Source of the DNA: Grifola frondosa
Taxonomy: Eukaryota > Basidiomycota > Agaricomycetes > Polyporales > Grifolaceae
Length of the DNA stretch: 64,000 bases
Assembly: GCA_001683735.1 (NCBI GenBank)
Contig: LUGG01000002.1
Coordinates: 558,001 to 622,000 of the forward strand
Direction of reading: 5' to 3'
The notes below the pieces were generated by a model. It was given only the letters and a program-made list of their open reading frames with translations. It was not told the DNA's origin and searched no databases. Every line of letters starts with the position of its first letter. The stretch's first letter is position 1. The translations under genes were made by a program, and so were the position numbers. Shown here one piece after another: positions 22,600 through 34,333 of this stretch.

Positions 22600-24429
22600 G
22601 TTCGAGTCAGGCTCACAGTCAAGATCATCAAGATCATCATCATTTAAGTAATTATAATGAAGCTGAGAAATGGCAACATCGAGTGTCCAGAGATTATATT
22701 ATTGCAGCAAGTACAGTGTATGTGAATGTGCTGCTATGCACGTGATAATTACAGTCCTCCAGCTCTTTTCATGATCACAACAAACTGACCATGAGTCTGC
22801 CACACATCCCATCTATCATGAGTTTCCTAATCAGCCCAAGGACTTCTTGCACTGCAGAGTATCTTTGCATTGAGCATATGTGCACATCATGCTTCAGGAG
22901 ATTCACCAAGCCAGACTGTCAGTACAGCATGATCGGATGACCCAATCTGCTCAGATCTGCATGAGAATGGCATCATACAACACTAAGGTCATTTTGACAC
23001 CATTTCAAAATAGCATGATGAACTTGAGCCCATTGCAGATGTGTCTGCATGGTTGAGGCAAGGTTACACTGATGATCAAATTTGTGCTGCAACTCCCAAG
23101 ACTATCATAAACTATTCCACTCTAAATAAGGCAAGCCTAGTGGTTCAGCCACACTCATTATGTTTTGTGTATGCTCCTATATGTTTGGCCTTTCCCCTAC
23201 CTCCACAATATGCCCCAATTCATATCCCCTCGACCATTGTACCATCATTCTTTCTTTGCATTCTTGGTTACTCTTACCTTTAACTTTCTAAGTATCATAC
23301 ATACATAGCCATTTTTACATGCTTAGGCTCAGACTTGTCAATAAATACCCTGTAACTACTTTATCAAATTCAGACAAGTTTTCCCTTCAAGTACAAAGCT
23401 AAGTTCTGGCACTGTAACTCATCATGATCACATTCGCATCCTCCACTTGTCTCACACTGTATTTATTTTGAGTTATATTGTGAGTTTTCTACTGAGCTTC
23501 TTCACTGCAACTACATTTTCTACTGTGACTGTGACTGCATTCCCTGAGTACTGCAACTATATTTCTGAGAAGCATGAGGGGTTTGTGTGAGCCTCACATT
23601 TGGGCCTCACAATGTTATGATTAGAGCTGAGTTATTCTTGTATTTCTATTCAAGTTTCATTCCCCTCCTCTTATATTTGTGTTCACATTTACAGAACCAA
23701 GATGAGAAGCTGTTAGGTTCACTCACAACATACCTTGTAACTTCCAATCCAAGCTACAACCCTCGCCCATACAGTGTGTATGTGTATGTGTATGTGTGTA
23801 GTGTTGCTGCAGCTAAGTCAGGCCTAAATGGTATATAACTCATAACTTGTGCAGTTTTTCAGGTATCAGAGTGATCTTACATTCATTTTGTAGCCTAGAT
23901 ATGGTGATATAAGCATGCCAAAGGTCAAAATCATACATTCTGTATTGATGGGGATATGATCAAAAAGCCGATTGCAAAGTCCGACTTTTTAGTCAGCTTT
24001 TTTACCAATGTAACTGAAATTGAAACATATTAAAGGTAATTATGCAAATAATTGCACTACATTCAAAAAATATACATCTTAGCTATTAATTCCAATTAAG
24101 ATCATGCTATTATCTGCAAAACTCATGTCAGAATATCTAAAAAGCTGAAACAGGTGTGACTAAGCCATGGCAACACTATATGTGTGTGTGTATGTTTTAT
24201 TAGGTTTTAGTTTGGATTCCGTTCAAATCTTATTAGTGCTAAGTTGGTGAGACACGTTAATAGCACATGTCAAAATCATGTTGGTGTGTCAGTGCATATA
24301 AATGTGACCAACTCTCCCCCCTCTCTATATGAAATTCACCAGATGTTTTATCCCTCTTGGTGCTGATGTTTTTGGCTCTTCATTTCAAACTCCAAGGGGA
24401 GAGAATGGCTGGTTTCGAGACTAAAGTAC
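22600..24429. other. AT-rich repeat debris
   Basis: No gene is recognised. The stretch contains one dispersed repeat (23545-23725) and short GT/TATG microsatellites near 23777 and 24180. An 80-codon frame at 23041 has no family resemblance. Confidence 0.4.
23545..23725. repeat. Dispersed repeat copy A, LTR-like
   Basis: Ordered matches to 52478-52645: GAGTACTGCA, a purine block, GTTTGTGTGAGCCTCACAT against GTTTTGTGTGAGTCTCACAT, then after about 90 bases GAGAAGCTGTTAGG against CAAGAAGTTGTTAGG followed by a CACT segment. The type of element is not settled. Confidence 0.6.
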
Positions 24430-24941
24430 TGGGTCATCCTGGAAAGTGGGTCATTTTAAATTTTTTTCTCAAATTTTAACATCCTTGAACAAATCTTTAA
24501 CAGAATTCAGAGTAGACATATTATATATAACACACTGAAATTTTGAATAAATTCAGTCAAAATTTTATGAAAATATGAGACAATGAATAAGAGGATCAAA
24601 GTTTCTGCACAGATTCTGCATATTCACACTATTTTGATAGTCTCTTATCTTTTCACTCTCACCTTTTGCTCTAACTTGTACTTTTAGACATTTTATATAT
24701 TTGCTCATATAACTTAACTCTCATAAAACACAAAATGCAGCCCAAATTCCCAGCTTACTACTCAGATTGGAAAATCTCTGCACAAATATTTATAGCATAT
24801 TTAATATGACAGAAAAAGATATAAAATAAATTGTAAGTGATGATATCAAGGATATATTACTTTAAGTTAAGTTTATGCATTTTTACAGCTCAAAAAGTTA
24901 AATATTAAAAGGAAATTTTGATGACAAACTAGGATGACCCA
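24430..24941. repeat. Candidate 512-bp MITE with 11-bp inverted ends
   Basis: TGGGTCATCCT at 24430-24440 is the reverse complement of AGGATGACCCA at 24931-24941, and a diverged inverted match continues inward. The interior is AT-rich with no coding frame. A clear target-site duplication was not seen, so chance or an older element remains possible. Confidence 0.4.
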
Positions 24942-25571
24942 TTATTAGGTCTTATACATGCAAGAGATGAACATTTAAAATGCACACATAGTGAAATGAT
25001 GATTGTTAAGCAGGTGAGAAAAGTCATGTGTTAAACATCACACAGACATAATTAACACACTAAATGTGTTCTCTGTTGACTTTTCATATTTGATACATCA
25101 TGTTTTATATGTGCATTGCACCACATGAAGCATATTCAATGTAAGAATATGCTACAATAAACATTCCATCAGCCATAAACTAAACAACCAAAAAATTACA
25201 TCAAACTACAATGTCTATCAAATTTTAAAACATACCATGCATACTTGGCACAAAGTCAATGTTTGAATTCTGCTATCATATATCATTTGCATACTGACAT
25301 GCTTTGTGCCAATGCAAAAAAGAACAGGGGTGGGCAACATTAATGATAGTTGACAAAGTGAGTTAGCAAGGTGAAAGCACAAATGAATGCCACTGTAACA
25401 TGTATATTGAGCATTTCTTAACAACAGTAAACAACAAAACATAGTAAATTGATTTATAAGTGCAAGTGCGAGACTAAAAGAAAGATCTAATATACTAAGG
25501 TGAAAGGTTATAAATGAACTCCCACGAATTTAAAATGTGAAGAGTACCTTTGTTTCATTCTGTAATTATAA

Positions 25572-27432
25572 TCACATGATGAAACAGCCATGAACAGAGA
25601 GTCCTAGTTCTTCCATCTCCTCATGTGCTGCTTCCCTTTCATTCTGCTGCAGCTTCTTCTTTGCCTCTATAGGAAACCAGTCCTTCATGAAGTTGAGAAG
25701 AGCCCAGTCAACATTTGCTTTGTTGAGATTGTTAGAACCACCTTATGAAGACAAAAAATCATGACACTCACAGCGATCAGCAGCCAATACGGTAGTTGCT
25801 CGACACATAGGACAATTGCCCTCACCCCGCTTCTGCATCTTAACAAGACATCTGTATTTTATCTAAGCACATAGTTTAAGATACTGCTACAAAATTGCTT
25901 ACCGTACGCAAAAAAGGTGTCCGCATTGAAGCCTTATCGGCTTGAACGCAATACTGGTGCATATTATGCAAGCGTAATCGTCGATGTGTGGGATGATCGG
26001 CAAGAGAGTCTCGGTGAGTGCTTGGACTAATAGCAGCGGTAGGGAGACAGGTGTGGTATGCGAATGCGATAATAGAGCAATTGACGAAGCACCACCAGAA
26101 ATAACAAAAGGAGAAGAAATATCGGGAGCAAGAGGCAGCGCGGTGCGTTTAGCATGCTTCTTGAGAATCTTCCGGGTAGCTTCGGAGGTGACATGCTGGA
26201 ACTGAATAAAGTAATCAGTAACCGCCAAGTACATCAATCTACGCACCTCACCTTCCGCAAGTCCAGGATAAACGTGTTGAGCTGAATGAAAGTCTGCAGC
26301 GCTTGCCGACTCTGCTTCAGCCTCAGCTTCAGTTGACCACTAGACACTCTGTCGTTCAACGTCTTCACGAAGCTGGTAAGCCGCTGTTCGGCATCTTCCA
26401 ATCCTCGCTCGCCCCTAGATCGCTCTTGATGGCTTTCAAATATGTCGCTCTCGATGTACAGTTGGAATACCTCGCGCCATGTATCCAGATCTGACTTGGA
26501 TGCTGAGAAGAACGTTGGCGATGGCGGTGGTACCGTGACAGTGGCCGGATCAGAAGAAAATGGCGAATGAGGGTGGAAACTAGACGTGGCAGATATTGGC
26601 CTTGAGGCAGTGGATATCTCTTGAGTCAGAGAACGCAGTGTCGATTCGAAGTTTGCTCTCATGGAGATGAGGTTCGTAGCGAGGGTTTGGAGAGTTTCTG
26701 TCAACAATCGGAAGAATGCGGTATCTGATACCAGTGGGATTATAAGTTCTTGGATGGGAAGGTCCTCTCTAAGGCACAGTGCCGTCAGTGAGAGAACGCT
26801 GAGATAAGACTTTCATACTTACGATGAGATGTGGGTGAGGGACCCACAGTCACCGGAACTTGGGCCGGGAAGTATACGCCCACCAAAGTCATTGTCGACA
26901 GAGTGGACATCTCGTGCACACCCTACCTCCGGACCCTCTGACCGAACTTCCAGATGGAACTCTTCCCTGCATTCAGAACGTAGGTTTGAAATACCGCTAG
27001 AACCAAGGTCGGGAGATCCAAAAAAATCATTAAGTTGGCCCGAATGACCGGTCGCGTCGACGCGTAGCCTTAAACGAGGTTCGAGGTGATCATCCACATT
27101 GCTAAGCTCGTAAAAAACTCGCGGCAATGACGAGCGAGGGGCCACAATGGAAGCGTTAAATTGAATTGGATCAACCGCCCGCTGCTTTCCCTTGTCGGAA
27201 GCAGAGATAGTGGACGTCTGGATGACCTGGTGTAGAAATTCTGGGGAAAGACCTTAAGGAATGTGTAATGAGTGAGGGAGCACACAAGAAATAGGTCGAG
27301 ATTACCTAAAGAGGTGAGCTCAGTGACAACTTGATTGATGAGTTTCTTGAGCTGGCGATACTCGATAGCACTTTCGCGGAGCTCGGGGGGAAGGGTAAGG
27401 AGGAGTTGGGAGTAGGTCTTGGAAAAGTGCAT
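25572..27432 (-). CDS. SPX-domain RING-finger E3 ubiquitin ligase
   Basis: The protein starts MHFSKTYSQLLLTLPPELRE (27432), the classic SPX N-terminus that senses inositol pyrophosphate and phosphate status. Exons join across introns at about 27307-27254, 26821-26774, 25904-25867 and 25787-25758. The SPX core runs through YRQLKKLINQVV, FYELSNVDDHLEPRLRL and LTETLQTLATNL to about residue 330. A RING finger follows: CIICTSIAFKPIRLQCGHLFCVRC....CPMC, with all cysteines and the His in place. The tail ends LNFMKDWFPIEAKKKLQQNEREAA...GCFIM with stop at 25572-25574. SPX-RING ligases are fungal and plant ubiquitin ligases, and targets here are unknown. The frame is intact. It shares a 126-bp divergent promoter with the next gene and lies at the right edge of the repeat island. 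Confidence 0.85.
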
Positions 27433-27558
27433 GGTGGCAATATGTAGGACTCTCACTCGACTTGCCAATTCACCTCCTGCCGCCAGCGTCTATCTTCATT
27501 GCGCGGTTCACTCGGCTACCGTTTCGAGTCTCGACGCTTTCGACACTCTGCGACGACC
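27433..27558. promoter_or_regulatory. Short divergent promoter
   Basis: These 126 bases separate the two start codons of a minus-strand and a plus-strand gene, so they should hold both promoters or a shared one. No TATA box is evident. Confidence 0.5.
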
Positions 27559-28921
27559 ATGATGGCCAAAGCTCATTCACTATGGCCCTTTCGTAGCTTT
27601 TCCAACCATCATACCTTCCGTTGTCACCAGTTGTCCTCCATAGCGCCCTCAAACTATTCGCGTTCAGCTCCCCAACAAACGTCATATTTGTCTCCACCTC
27701 GTATCGTCAAATTTGACAGCACTGCTTCTGCGTACCCTATTTCAGTAGCAGCTTGTGGCCCTACATCTTCTGCTTGTATATCTTCAATCGTTAGAGGGAG
27801 CTCTCTCATTCAAAGTCAACCATCAATTCTTCAAAGTAGCGAGCATGAATCAAACCACACCGGCATGGAGCCAGAGCCAGAACGTCAGGATGAATTATCG
27901 GACCAAGAGTGGGAAATCCGTACAGGTATGTCTCTGCGCAACTTTGTAGGAATTTTCGAATCCATACCCGAGAGGATCTGATGCTATTGCAAGCACGTTT
28001 TCTCCGTGGACCAACTTACTGCACCCAACTCTGACTTTGACGGACGGAACATCAATTGCAATTAGGTCGTGCTATCTACATCCTACAGCAGACCTTGCCG
28101 GATTTCTTCGCTACTGGGCTTGTGTCCAATCTCGACACATCTGTCACTAGTTCCAGCTCTCAGGAGGAAAACGCGTCCGAAAAGGAGAGCATATACAGCC
28201 CCAAAATTCGGCTGTCTTATACACCACCAACGCCATTGCCCTCTCCATTTCCGAGGACATTGCATGTAGAAGGTGTGTAGCATCTTTTTATCCCTACTAC
28301 CACACGTTTGAGGTGGCAATGTTCTGCTTACACGGTTCGCATATGTCACTCATAGGTCTACCGTTGTATATGGCTTCCTCTGCCTTCGTTCGTCACACAC
28401 TCAATGCTCTGTACACTGACCTTCGTGTTGAATTACGCCGCGTGCGTGTCCATGGACCCCGTTCTTCACCAAGTATGTCTCGCTATTCTACAGTTGCTGC
28501 AAACTCATCCCCGGTGGATGCTTCTAGATCAGGGTTCCGTTCTACCCCCTGGCCTCGTTTCGGAACCGGCGGTTCCCATACATCAACATCGGAGTATGAG
28601 AGAAAAGAGTCTCTTCGTTGGGTTAGCAGTTTCGGGCAATGCAAGGGTAAGTGGTACAGAGGGCGGTTGGGAAGTGTACGTTCATTTCCCCTAGATCATC
28701 GTGGATTTGATGTCAAACTATTTGCTGTCTCTCCTAGAAATTCCACGTACACGTTCTCTCCGATCACAGGTCTGATTTACCTCCACACTATTGACTCAAT
28801 ATATCCTGCGCCGCACCAAGCCGTGTACGATGCGCTGCGCGCAGCGCTAGTCAAGCTCGGACTTACAGGCGGCCAGCAGGGCGGGGAAGGGGTTGCGCGA
28901 AACTCCACAGGAAAAGTTTGA
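27559..28921 (+). CDS. DUF2358 (C6orf136-like) protein, possibly mitochondrial
   Basis: Four or more exons. The first (from 27559, alternative ATG at 27499) is Ser/Arg-rich and short of acidic residues until about residue 90, which could be a mitochondrial presequence. Then IYILQQTLPDFFATGL (28068-28115), IYSPKIRLSYTPP, RTLHVEG, and after an intron LPLYMASSAFVRHTLNALYTDL, VELRRVRVHG, EKSLFVGLAVSGNARVSGTEGGWEV. The last part is NSTYTFSPITGLIYLHTIDSI after an intron at about 28677-28738. Shape and motifs (IYSP, R.T...L..DL, W.V.G, TGLI..H.VD.I) match the NTF2-like DUF2358/C6orf136 family, whose function is unknown. The tail is convergent with ULA1. Confidence 0.5.
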
Positions 28922-29114
28922 CGATGTATGCTTTACGGGTACAGACAGCGGCAATATAGACTCGTGCACCCACCGCTCAAATATCTTCCAAGTAATCGTT
29001 CCGGTGTAGTCCCTCCTGCGAGCTGATGTATAATGTACAACCTCGTTTATTGGATATCCAGCAACGGGTTCGGCGTTCGCTCAACAACAAAACTACCACA
29101 CTTCCGCCAACAAC

Positions 29115-31264
29115 CTAGCCAACGATACCTGTCCAGGAGTCGACCAAGTCTAAAACGCAATAGCCGCACACTGGGACGTATTGCTGCGTGATCATTTTGA
29201 TAGCTTCTTGTGCAACCATACCACCCAGGAAGGCTGCCATATTCGGGAGGTCGGCGGTGGGGGCGCGAGCACTGATAGGGGATATTAGTAGGTCTTTTGA
29301 AATATAGCGTGGAACTAACAGTTCGCCTATGGCAGTGTCTACTTCCTCAGGTAGCTCTACATCTGGGCCCACGAAGCTCTGTACCTCTTTCTTTAATGAA
29401 TCAACAGTGATTTCGGAAATGTCTGGAGGTACACACCCAAGGTAGAATAAATATCTCAGCAAAAAATCAAAAGTGAGGGCGCACCAGAACTTTGAGCCAA
29501 TAATGTGGAAAGCGCGGACAGTGCGAGATGTGTGGCACTCTCGCGAGGTGTCGCGCTAAGGGAGGAGACTAGTAGACGATTTAGTTAGTATGTACATTGG
29601 AGCGACCAGTTCTTTAAGCAGTCACAGATCAGATGGGCATCCTGAGAACAGACTCACCAACAACGTCACGCTCCTTGTCCCAGGCACGCCATGGTCTTCC
29701 TCGCAACACACGGACATGATGCGAATTCTTGACAAACGTATCCACCTCGTCTGGATCAATCTTCTGCGCAAGCTCTGGGTATACCTGGGCAAGTAATTCT
29801 TTGAACAGCGTCTGCAATACAATGCCATCAGTATCGAATTTCAAATGATGACAGCAGGAAAAAAGACCTTCTCGGCAGCCGCCTGTTCGCGATATACTCG
29901 CTGAAGGCGCACGTAACTAGCCGTGTCAGTCTTCATATCAGGAAGCGCGGCGCTAAGTGGCAGACAACCGGGCCTTCTGAGGATGTAACAAACGCGGAAA
30001 GTGTACGGAGCAGTGCATGAAATGTTGGGTTGGGCAATGCATTGGTGTCAGATGACGTAGATGGCTGTTGAAGTTCGGGGAGGGAGAAGAGAGCAGATAT
30101 CTCTGATGGAACCTGTAGCAGTTTTCGATCAGAAAGGCTTATGGGCGGAGACAGATATAAGAGACTGACGGCTGGCTCGGACCAGACGCGCCACGCCTGC
30201 TGTTCTGCCTCATCGAAATTCTCCTCGTCTGGTTTGATCTTCATAGCAAGGACGCTCTCTTTGAAAGCGCGCTTTTCAGCCATAGTAGTGGGTAGTGCAC
30301 CATTATGCTGATCAATCGACAATGTCCAGATTAGATTAGACGTGACAGTCACTGTGTCGGAACGCATACCTCTCGCCGCCACAAGTCTACGGCGCGGACG
30401 AGGATAATGACGAATGGGATGTGGGCATGAGTTGTGGGATCCATGTTTTCTAGATCAAGATCGCGGGCCCACTGTAGGAGTGCAGGGAAAGGACGGGTAA
30501 TGCGGAGAGTTGGTATAGCATCCGTATGAGGCTGGGAAACTACATATCGTCAACGAAGTTCAGAACCCCTGAGCGACTGATGCAGCGTACCACAATGCTC
30601 GCGATATTGAAATGAAGAACTCGGCTAGGAAGCCAGCAGAATTGACGACGATGAGAGGTGGGTTTGCCAAATCATCCCAAAGTAGAGCAGCAAGGTCGTC
30701 AACGACGGGCTTGGCAAGATTGTGTGCGATCACCAGAGAGAACCCCGTAATCCATTCTCTGCCACTGTCGGAACTGAGAAGCTCCTTCACATCGCTGACT
30801 ACCGCTTCTCCCTGGACGCTCTCATTGAGCTCGCGAAGAAGGGGGACAGCCTCCTGAGCGCGAGATTTTCCAATGCTATCTCTTCCATTAAGGAAGAAGT
30901 TGTTACCAGCATCAGCGGGAGAGACGAGCGTGGAATCGACAAGAGTGAAGTGGCCAATGCCGGGGAGAACGAGGTTCTTGAGGATGGACGTGGAAGTGGC
31001 AGAAGCAGAGAGAACGAGGACTCGAGAGGATTCAAGAGCAGCTTGACCTGATGCAGCCCAGAGACTATGAGGAAAAGGAGTGAGCGAAGGTGGGTGGCGG
31101 ACCAGGACACGAACGTACCGAAGCTGGCGGTCGTATCGACGGGTCTTGTTGTCTGGCTGAGCGCTGTGAGGGACGATGTGAGCGGCAGCGATGCTAGAGA
31201 TGTCTGTCCCTTACGCTATGGCAGTGGTGGCCTGCTCGATGTCTTGGGATTCCGTCATCTTCAT
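29115..31264 (-). CDS. ULA1: NEDD8-activating enzyme E1 regulatory subunit (APP-BP1/ULA1)
   Basis: ULA1 pairs with UBA3 to activate NEDD8/Rub1 for cullin modification. The start MKMTESQDIEQ is at 31264. After an intron (about 31208-31160) comes TRRYDRQLR, another intron, then LWAASGQAALESSRVLVLSAS, the pseudo-adenylation Rossmann region. Next are LPGIGHFTLVDSTLV, NNFFLNGRDSIGKSRAQE and WITGFSLVIAHNLAKPVVDDL. The end reads ADLPNMAAFLGGMVAQEAIKMITQQYVPVCGYCVLDLVDSWTG, stop 29115-29117, typical of APP-BP1. No catalytic Cys domain is expected in this subunit. Size, about 500 residues in several exons, fits. The promoter is shared with PSF1. Confidence 0.9.
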
Positions 31265-31346
31265 CGTGGCTCTGGCTGAGGTCTGTAGGACGCGTGCCGA
31301 CACCGCGAGCGTGACGCGCTTCAGCACCTCTTAGACGCCAACCACG
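31265..31346. promoter_or_regulatory. 82-bp divergent promoter between ULA1 and PSF1
   Basis: Only 82 bases separate the inferred start codons of two divergently transcribed conserved genes, so transcription starts must lie very close together or overlap. Confidence 0.5.
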
Positions 31347-32095
31347 ATGAGCTCGAATATTTCTACGCAGCAGTATGGCGAACTGGCCACCCAGCTCCTC
31401 ATTGAATCACGCAGGTCCACTGCGACCGATACGCTCCTCAAGTACAATGACCTCCTCGTCCGCTCCATCATTCGCGAGCAGCGGCAGCTTGAATCCCTCA
31501 TCGAGACCTCCCTAGCAAACACCCCGACGATGACAATCCCACAAATCCATCCATGCCCGCCATACTCCTTTATCAGACAGCTATTCTTCGCAACAAGCGA
31601 TGTCTTCTCGCGTACCATCAACACCGGATAGACCGCCTGAAAGACCTCTACTGGTCGGTCGGCGGCGCGTTGCCCCTTCTCCTCGCAATGCCCACAGTCC
31701 CATCCAACGCGTCCGCAGACACGGATGCACCTCACGCGAATGGCACAACATCGGCCCCAAGCGATATTCGCTCTAAATTGTCTCCGCATGAAGTCGACTT
31801 CCTTCGCTCATATGCCGCTTCCCTGCTCGCTCTCCGCACAGATTCGTTCTCTTCGGCGTCCGCACACGCAAGAGTACGTGGACCTACTGAAGATGTCGAC
31901 CTCCTTGCGCCAATTACACGTCCTCCGAAAGACCTTTACGTCTTGGTGCGCGTAGTACGCGATTGTGGCGTGGTCCACACCGAACTTGGCGCGATCGATT
32001 TCCGGCGTGGGCATAGGTTCCTCGTCCGCAGAGCCGATGTAGAACATCTCATCGTGCAGGGATACCTCGAGGAGTTCGAGCCGAGTGGGCATTAG
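31347..32095 (+). CDS. PSF1: GINS complex subunit PSF1
   Basis: PSF1 is one of four GINS subunits of the CMG replicative helicase. The opening YGELATQLLIESRRSTATDTL...LLVRSIIREQRQLE matches the helical A-domain. Then LYQTAILRNKRCLLAYHQHRIDRLKDLYW, SPHEVDFLRSYAASL, PPKDLYVLVRVVRDCG, ELGAIDFRRGHRFLVRRADVEHLIVQGYLEE and the stop at 32093-32095, the conserved B-domain end. The first part and the rest are in different frames. Lengthening the CCCC at 31522-31525 by one C joins them as NTPDDDNP, so an error in the assembly is the simplest explanation. A Ser/Ala-rich insert lies around 31690-31770. Confidence 0.85.
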
Positions 32096-32784
32096 AACTG
32101 GCGCCGAGTTTGATCAAGGAAACTTGTGCGACACGGCACAGAGCGCAAGCCTCATTCTGGATGGCACGCTCCTCCCGTCCTCGAGCATTGCATCTCCTTC
32201 GGGCATGATAAGCTTATTCAGCCTAAATGCGGCCCTTGGGCCGTATGGATAACCGAAACAAACGCGACGCGTGGTGACAGCGATCGCGATGAAGAGCGGT
32301 GCCCGAGTGACGCGAATATGTGTCTTAGCTGGAAGTCAGCTCTACGTACATGCACGAAGACGCTATCCGGAGGGTTGGCTGTTTGCGTAATAGGAACTCT
32401 GACTTGTGTTCTCATAGAGATTGAATTCCAAAAAATAGATCCTCGGGATCCCCTGAATGAAAATTCGACTAATATGCCACATTCACGACAGAACATGCCC
32501 ATAGGGTTACAAACACGTATGGGAAGACGAGCAGTATAGCAATCGAGACGAGACGCACGTACTGGGTATAGAAGTGACGTGTCAAGAGAATGAATGAGGT
32601 GGAAAGGGTGATAATTCTAGGCGGATTGGTAATGGGTTGCAAAAGCAAAACAACGATGGGCGAGCACGACGGGTAAGCACGATGCAGCACAAAATCAAGG
32701 ACAGACCAGCCGGATCCAACAGCTACCTACGTGCACAGTACCGGTGCGCTCCGCTTCACTCGGCACACTGCCGTGACGGCGGGT
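32096..32784. other. Intergenic stretch, one weak membrane-like frame
   Basis: No family is recognised. A minus-strand frame (32690-32469) encodes a hydrophobic stretch (VSIAILLVFPYVFVTLWA) that could be one membrane helix, and a second minus-strand frame follows at 32502-32218. Whether this is a small gene is unclear. Confidence 0.3.
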
Positions 32785-33526
32785 TTAGAGCTCGTCGCAC
32801 CAGGGAAGGTCATCGTCGTTTCCGGCATCGGTAGAAGTGGAAGAGGGAACGGATGCAGACGTAGACGGGTGGGCATTGGCAGGGGTAGCGGTCGCAGGAA
32901 TGGTCGCTGCAGGGAGCGACGAACCGGCTGGGGGAGGAGGGACAGCGATAGACTTGGCCACACACAGAACCTGAATCGCCAATGATCGATTAGTAAAGTC
33001 GTTCAGAACGGTAATGCGATTTAAGAGGGACGCACCTCGCCGATATAGATGTTGCTGCACTCGGCATCAATCTGAGGGTTGTTCGTGTAGAGTATGGTCG
33101 TGTTCAACTGGTAGTTCTGAGCGATGAGATCGCAGGAATCGTTCTGCTTCACGACGTAGGTGGTCGTGCAGTCCTCGCCGACCGTACCGAGACAGATGGT
33201 ATTGCCAACCTGGAGGTTATCGCAGGACGAGTCGATATTGCCTGTGTTGACGACAGCAAGCTGATAGCTATAGGAATGCAGGGTTTTCAGAGAATGGAAG
33301 CAATAATGATGAATGCCAGACATACGTTGACACGTTTTTGGCAGCAGAGATGGTGTCGCACCAATCACCCTCCTGGACGGTGTAGGTTCTCGAACAATCC
33401 GCTGCAAAGACGGCTAGAAAAGGATATGATCAGTCAGAGCTACCAGCTGGTGATGGATGGGTCATGCTTACACTGAGCGACGAAAGGAGCGGCGAGGACA
33501 GCAGCAATGACGGCACGAGCAAACAT
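32785..33526 (-). CDS. Secreted protein with two LysM domains
   Basis: LysM modules bind chitin or other N-acetylglucosamine glycans. Secreted fungal ones protect hyphae or mask chitin from host immunity. The start MFARAVIAAVLAAPFVAQ (33526) is a clear signal peptide. After an intron (33471-33421) comes CSRTYTVQEGDWCDTIS, another intron (33325-33270), then YQLAVVNTGNIDSSCDNLQVG, ending LysM 1. LysM 2 is CTTTYVVKQNDSCDLIAQNY...NNPQIDAECSNIYIGE. A third intron (about 33036-32972) leads to VLCVA and an Ala/Pro/Ser/Thr-rich tail ending DDDLPWCDEL. Eight or more cysteines fit an extracellular fold. It is small and has no catalytic domain, so it is effector-like, but the role in this organism is unknown. 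Confidence 0.85.
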
Positions 33527-34333
33527 GGCTTCAGAGGATGTAGGTTTCGTGGTAACGAATGTGGGTGCTCGAAAAGCGTTAATGAAGGACGAAGACCTGT
33601 GAAGAGCGTGCTGAACGTCGAGAACGTCGAGGAGGAGGAAGAGAGACAAGAAGGGATGGTGGGAAGGAGAAGATGCGAGACTTTGCCCGAGTTTGATATC
33701 GGCGCTTAACAGGTAGCCTTGGCGGCGGGGACAAGCCGGATGTTCCAATCAAGTTCCAATCCCCCATTTCCTTGACGACACATCAGGCACTGCACATAAT
33801 ACTACCAACAATAATTAGTACCAATGATGTGTATAATACCATGTGTAGCACTGTGTACATGTACCACGTATAGTACCGTATAATACTAACGGTATTCAAT
33901 AGCACATGGCAAGTTTGATACATCCTTCGATGACTGGTGTACCAACGGAAAAATATGCCAGGAGTGCGCCCGTTGACTCAGGCACTGAGCAGGGCGACGC
34001 CCGAATATCGCAACTGTATATCCGACGCATTATTTGACGAGGCGAACGACCAATTACATCGCGCCGACGCCGGTTTACTTGGTTACTCATTTATTTTCAT
34101 ATGCACGATTCCAACTAATGAGACGGAACCCCACCTCGTGTAAGGAGCTTTGCTTAGGCGAGAGTCATTATCACGGCCAGCTGAAAGGTTTTGGACGACA
34201 TCAAAGCTCTGCTTGAGGCTGCTTGTAGGTGCATCGATGAACTTGCAGAGTTTCCATTTATGATTGCAGTGTCACGAGAACCTCGATCGTGATTGGATCG
34301 CTTGTTGCTGCACGCAAGTTGGACGCTACCACC
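33527..34333. other. Intergenic stretch between divergent genes
   Basis: No gene is recognised. A low-complexity patch of AGTACC/ATAATAC words lies at about 33800-33895. The region must include promoters of the LysM gene and IND1. Confidence 0.4.

Noticed and set aside
27075..27095. tRNA B-box-like GGTTCGAGGTGA, similar strings at 43340 and 58758
   Set aside because: No matching A box or cloverleaf; all three lie in coding exons.
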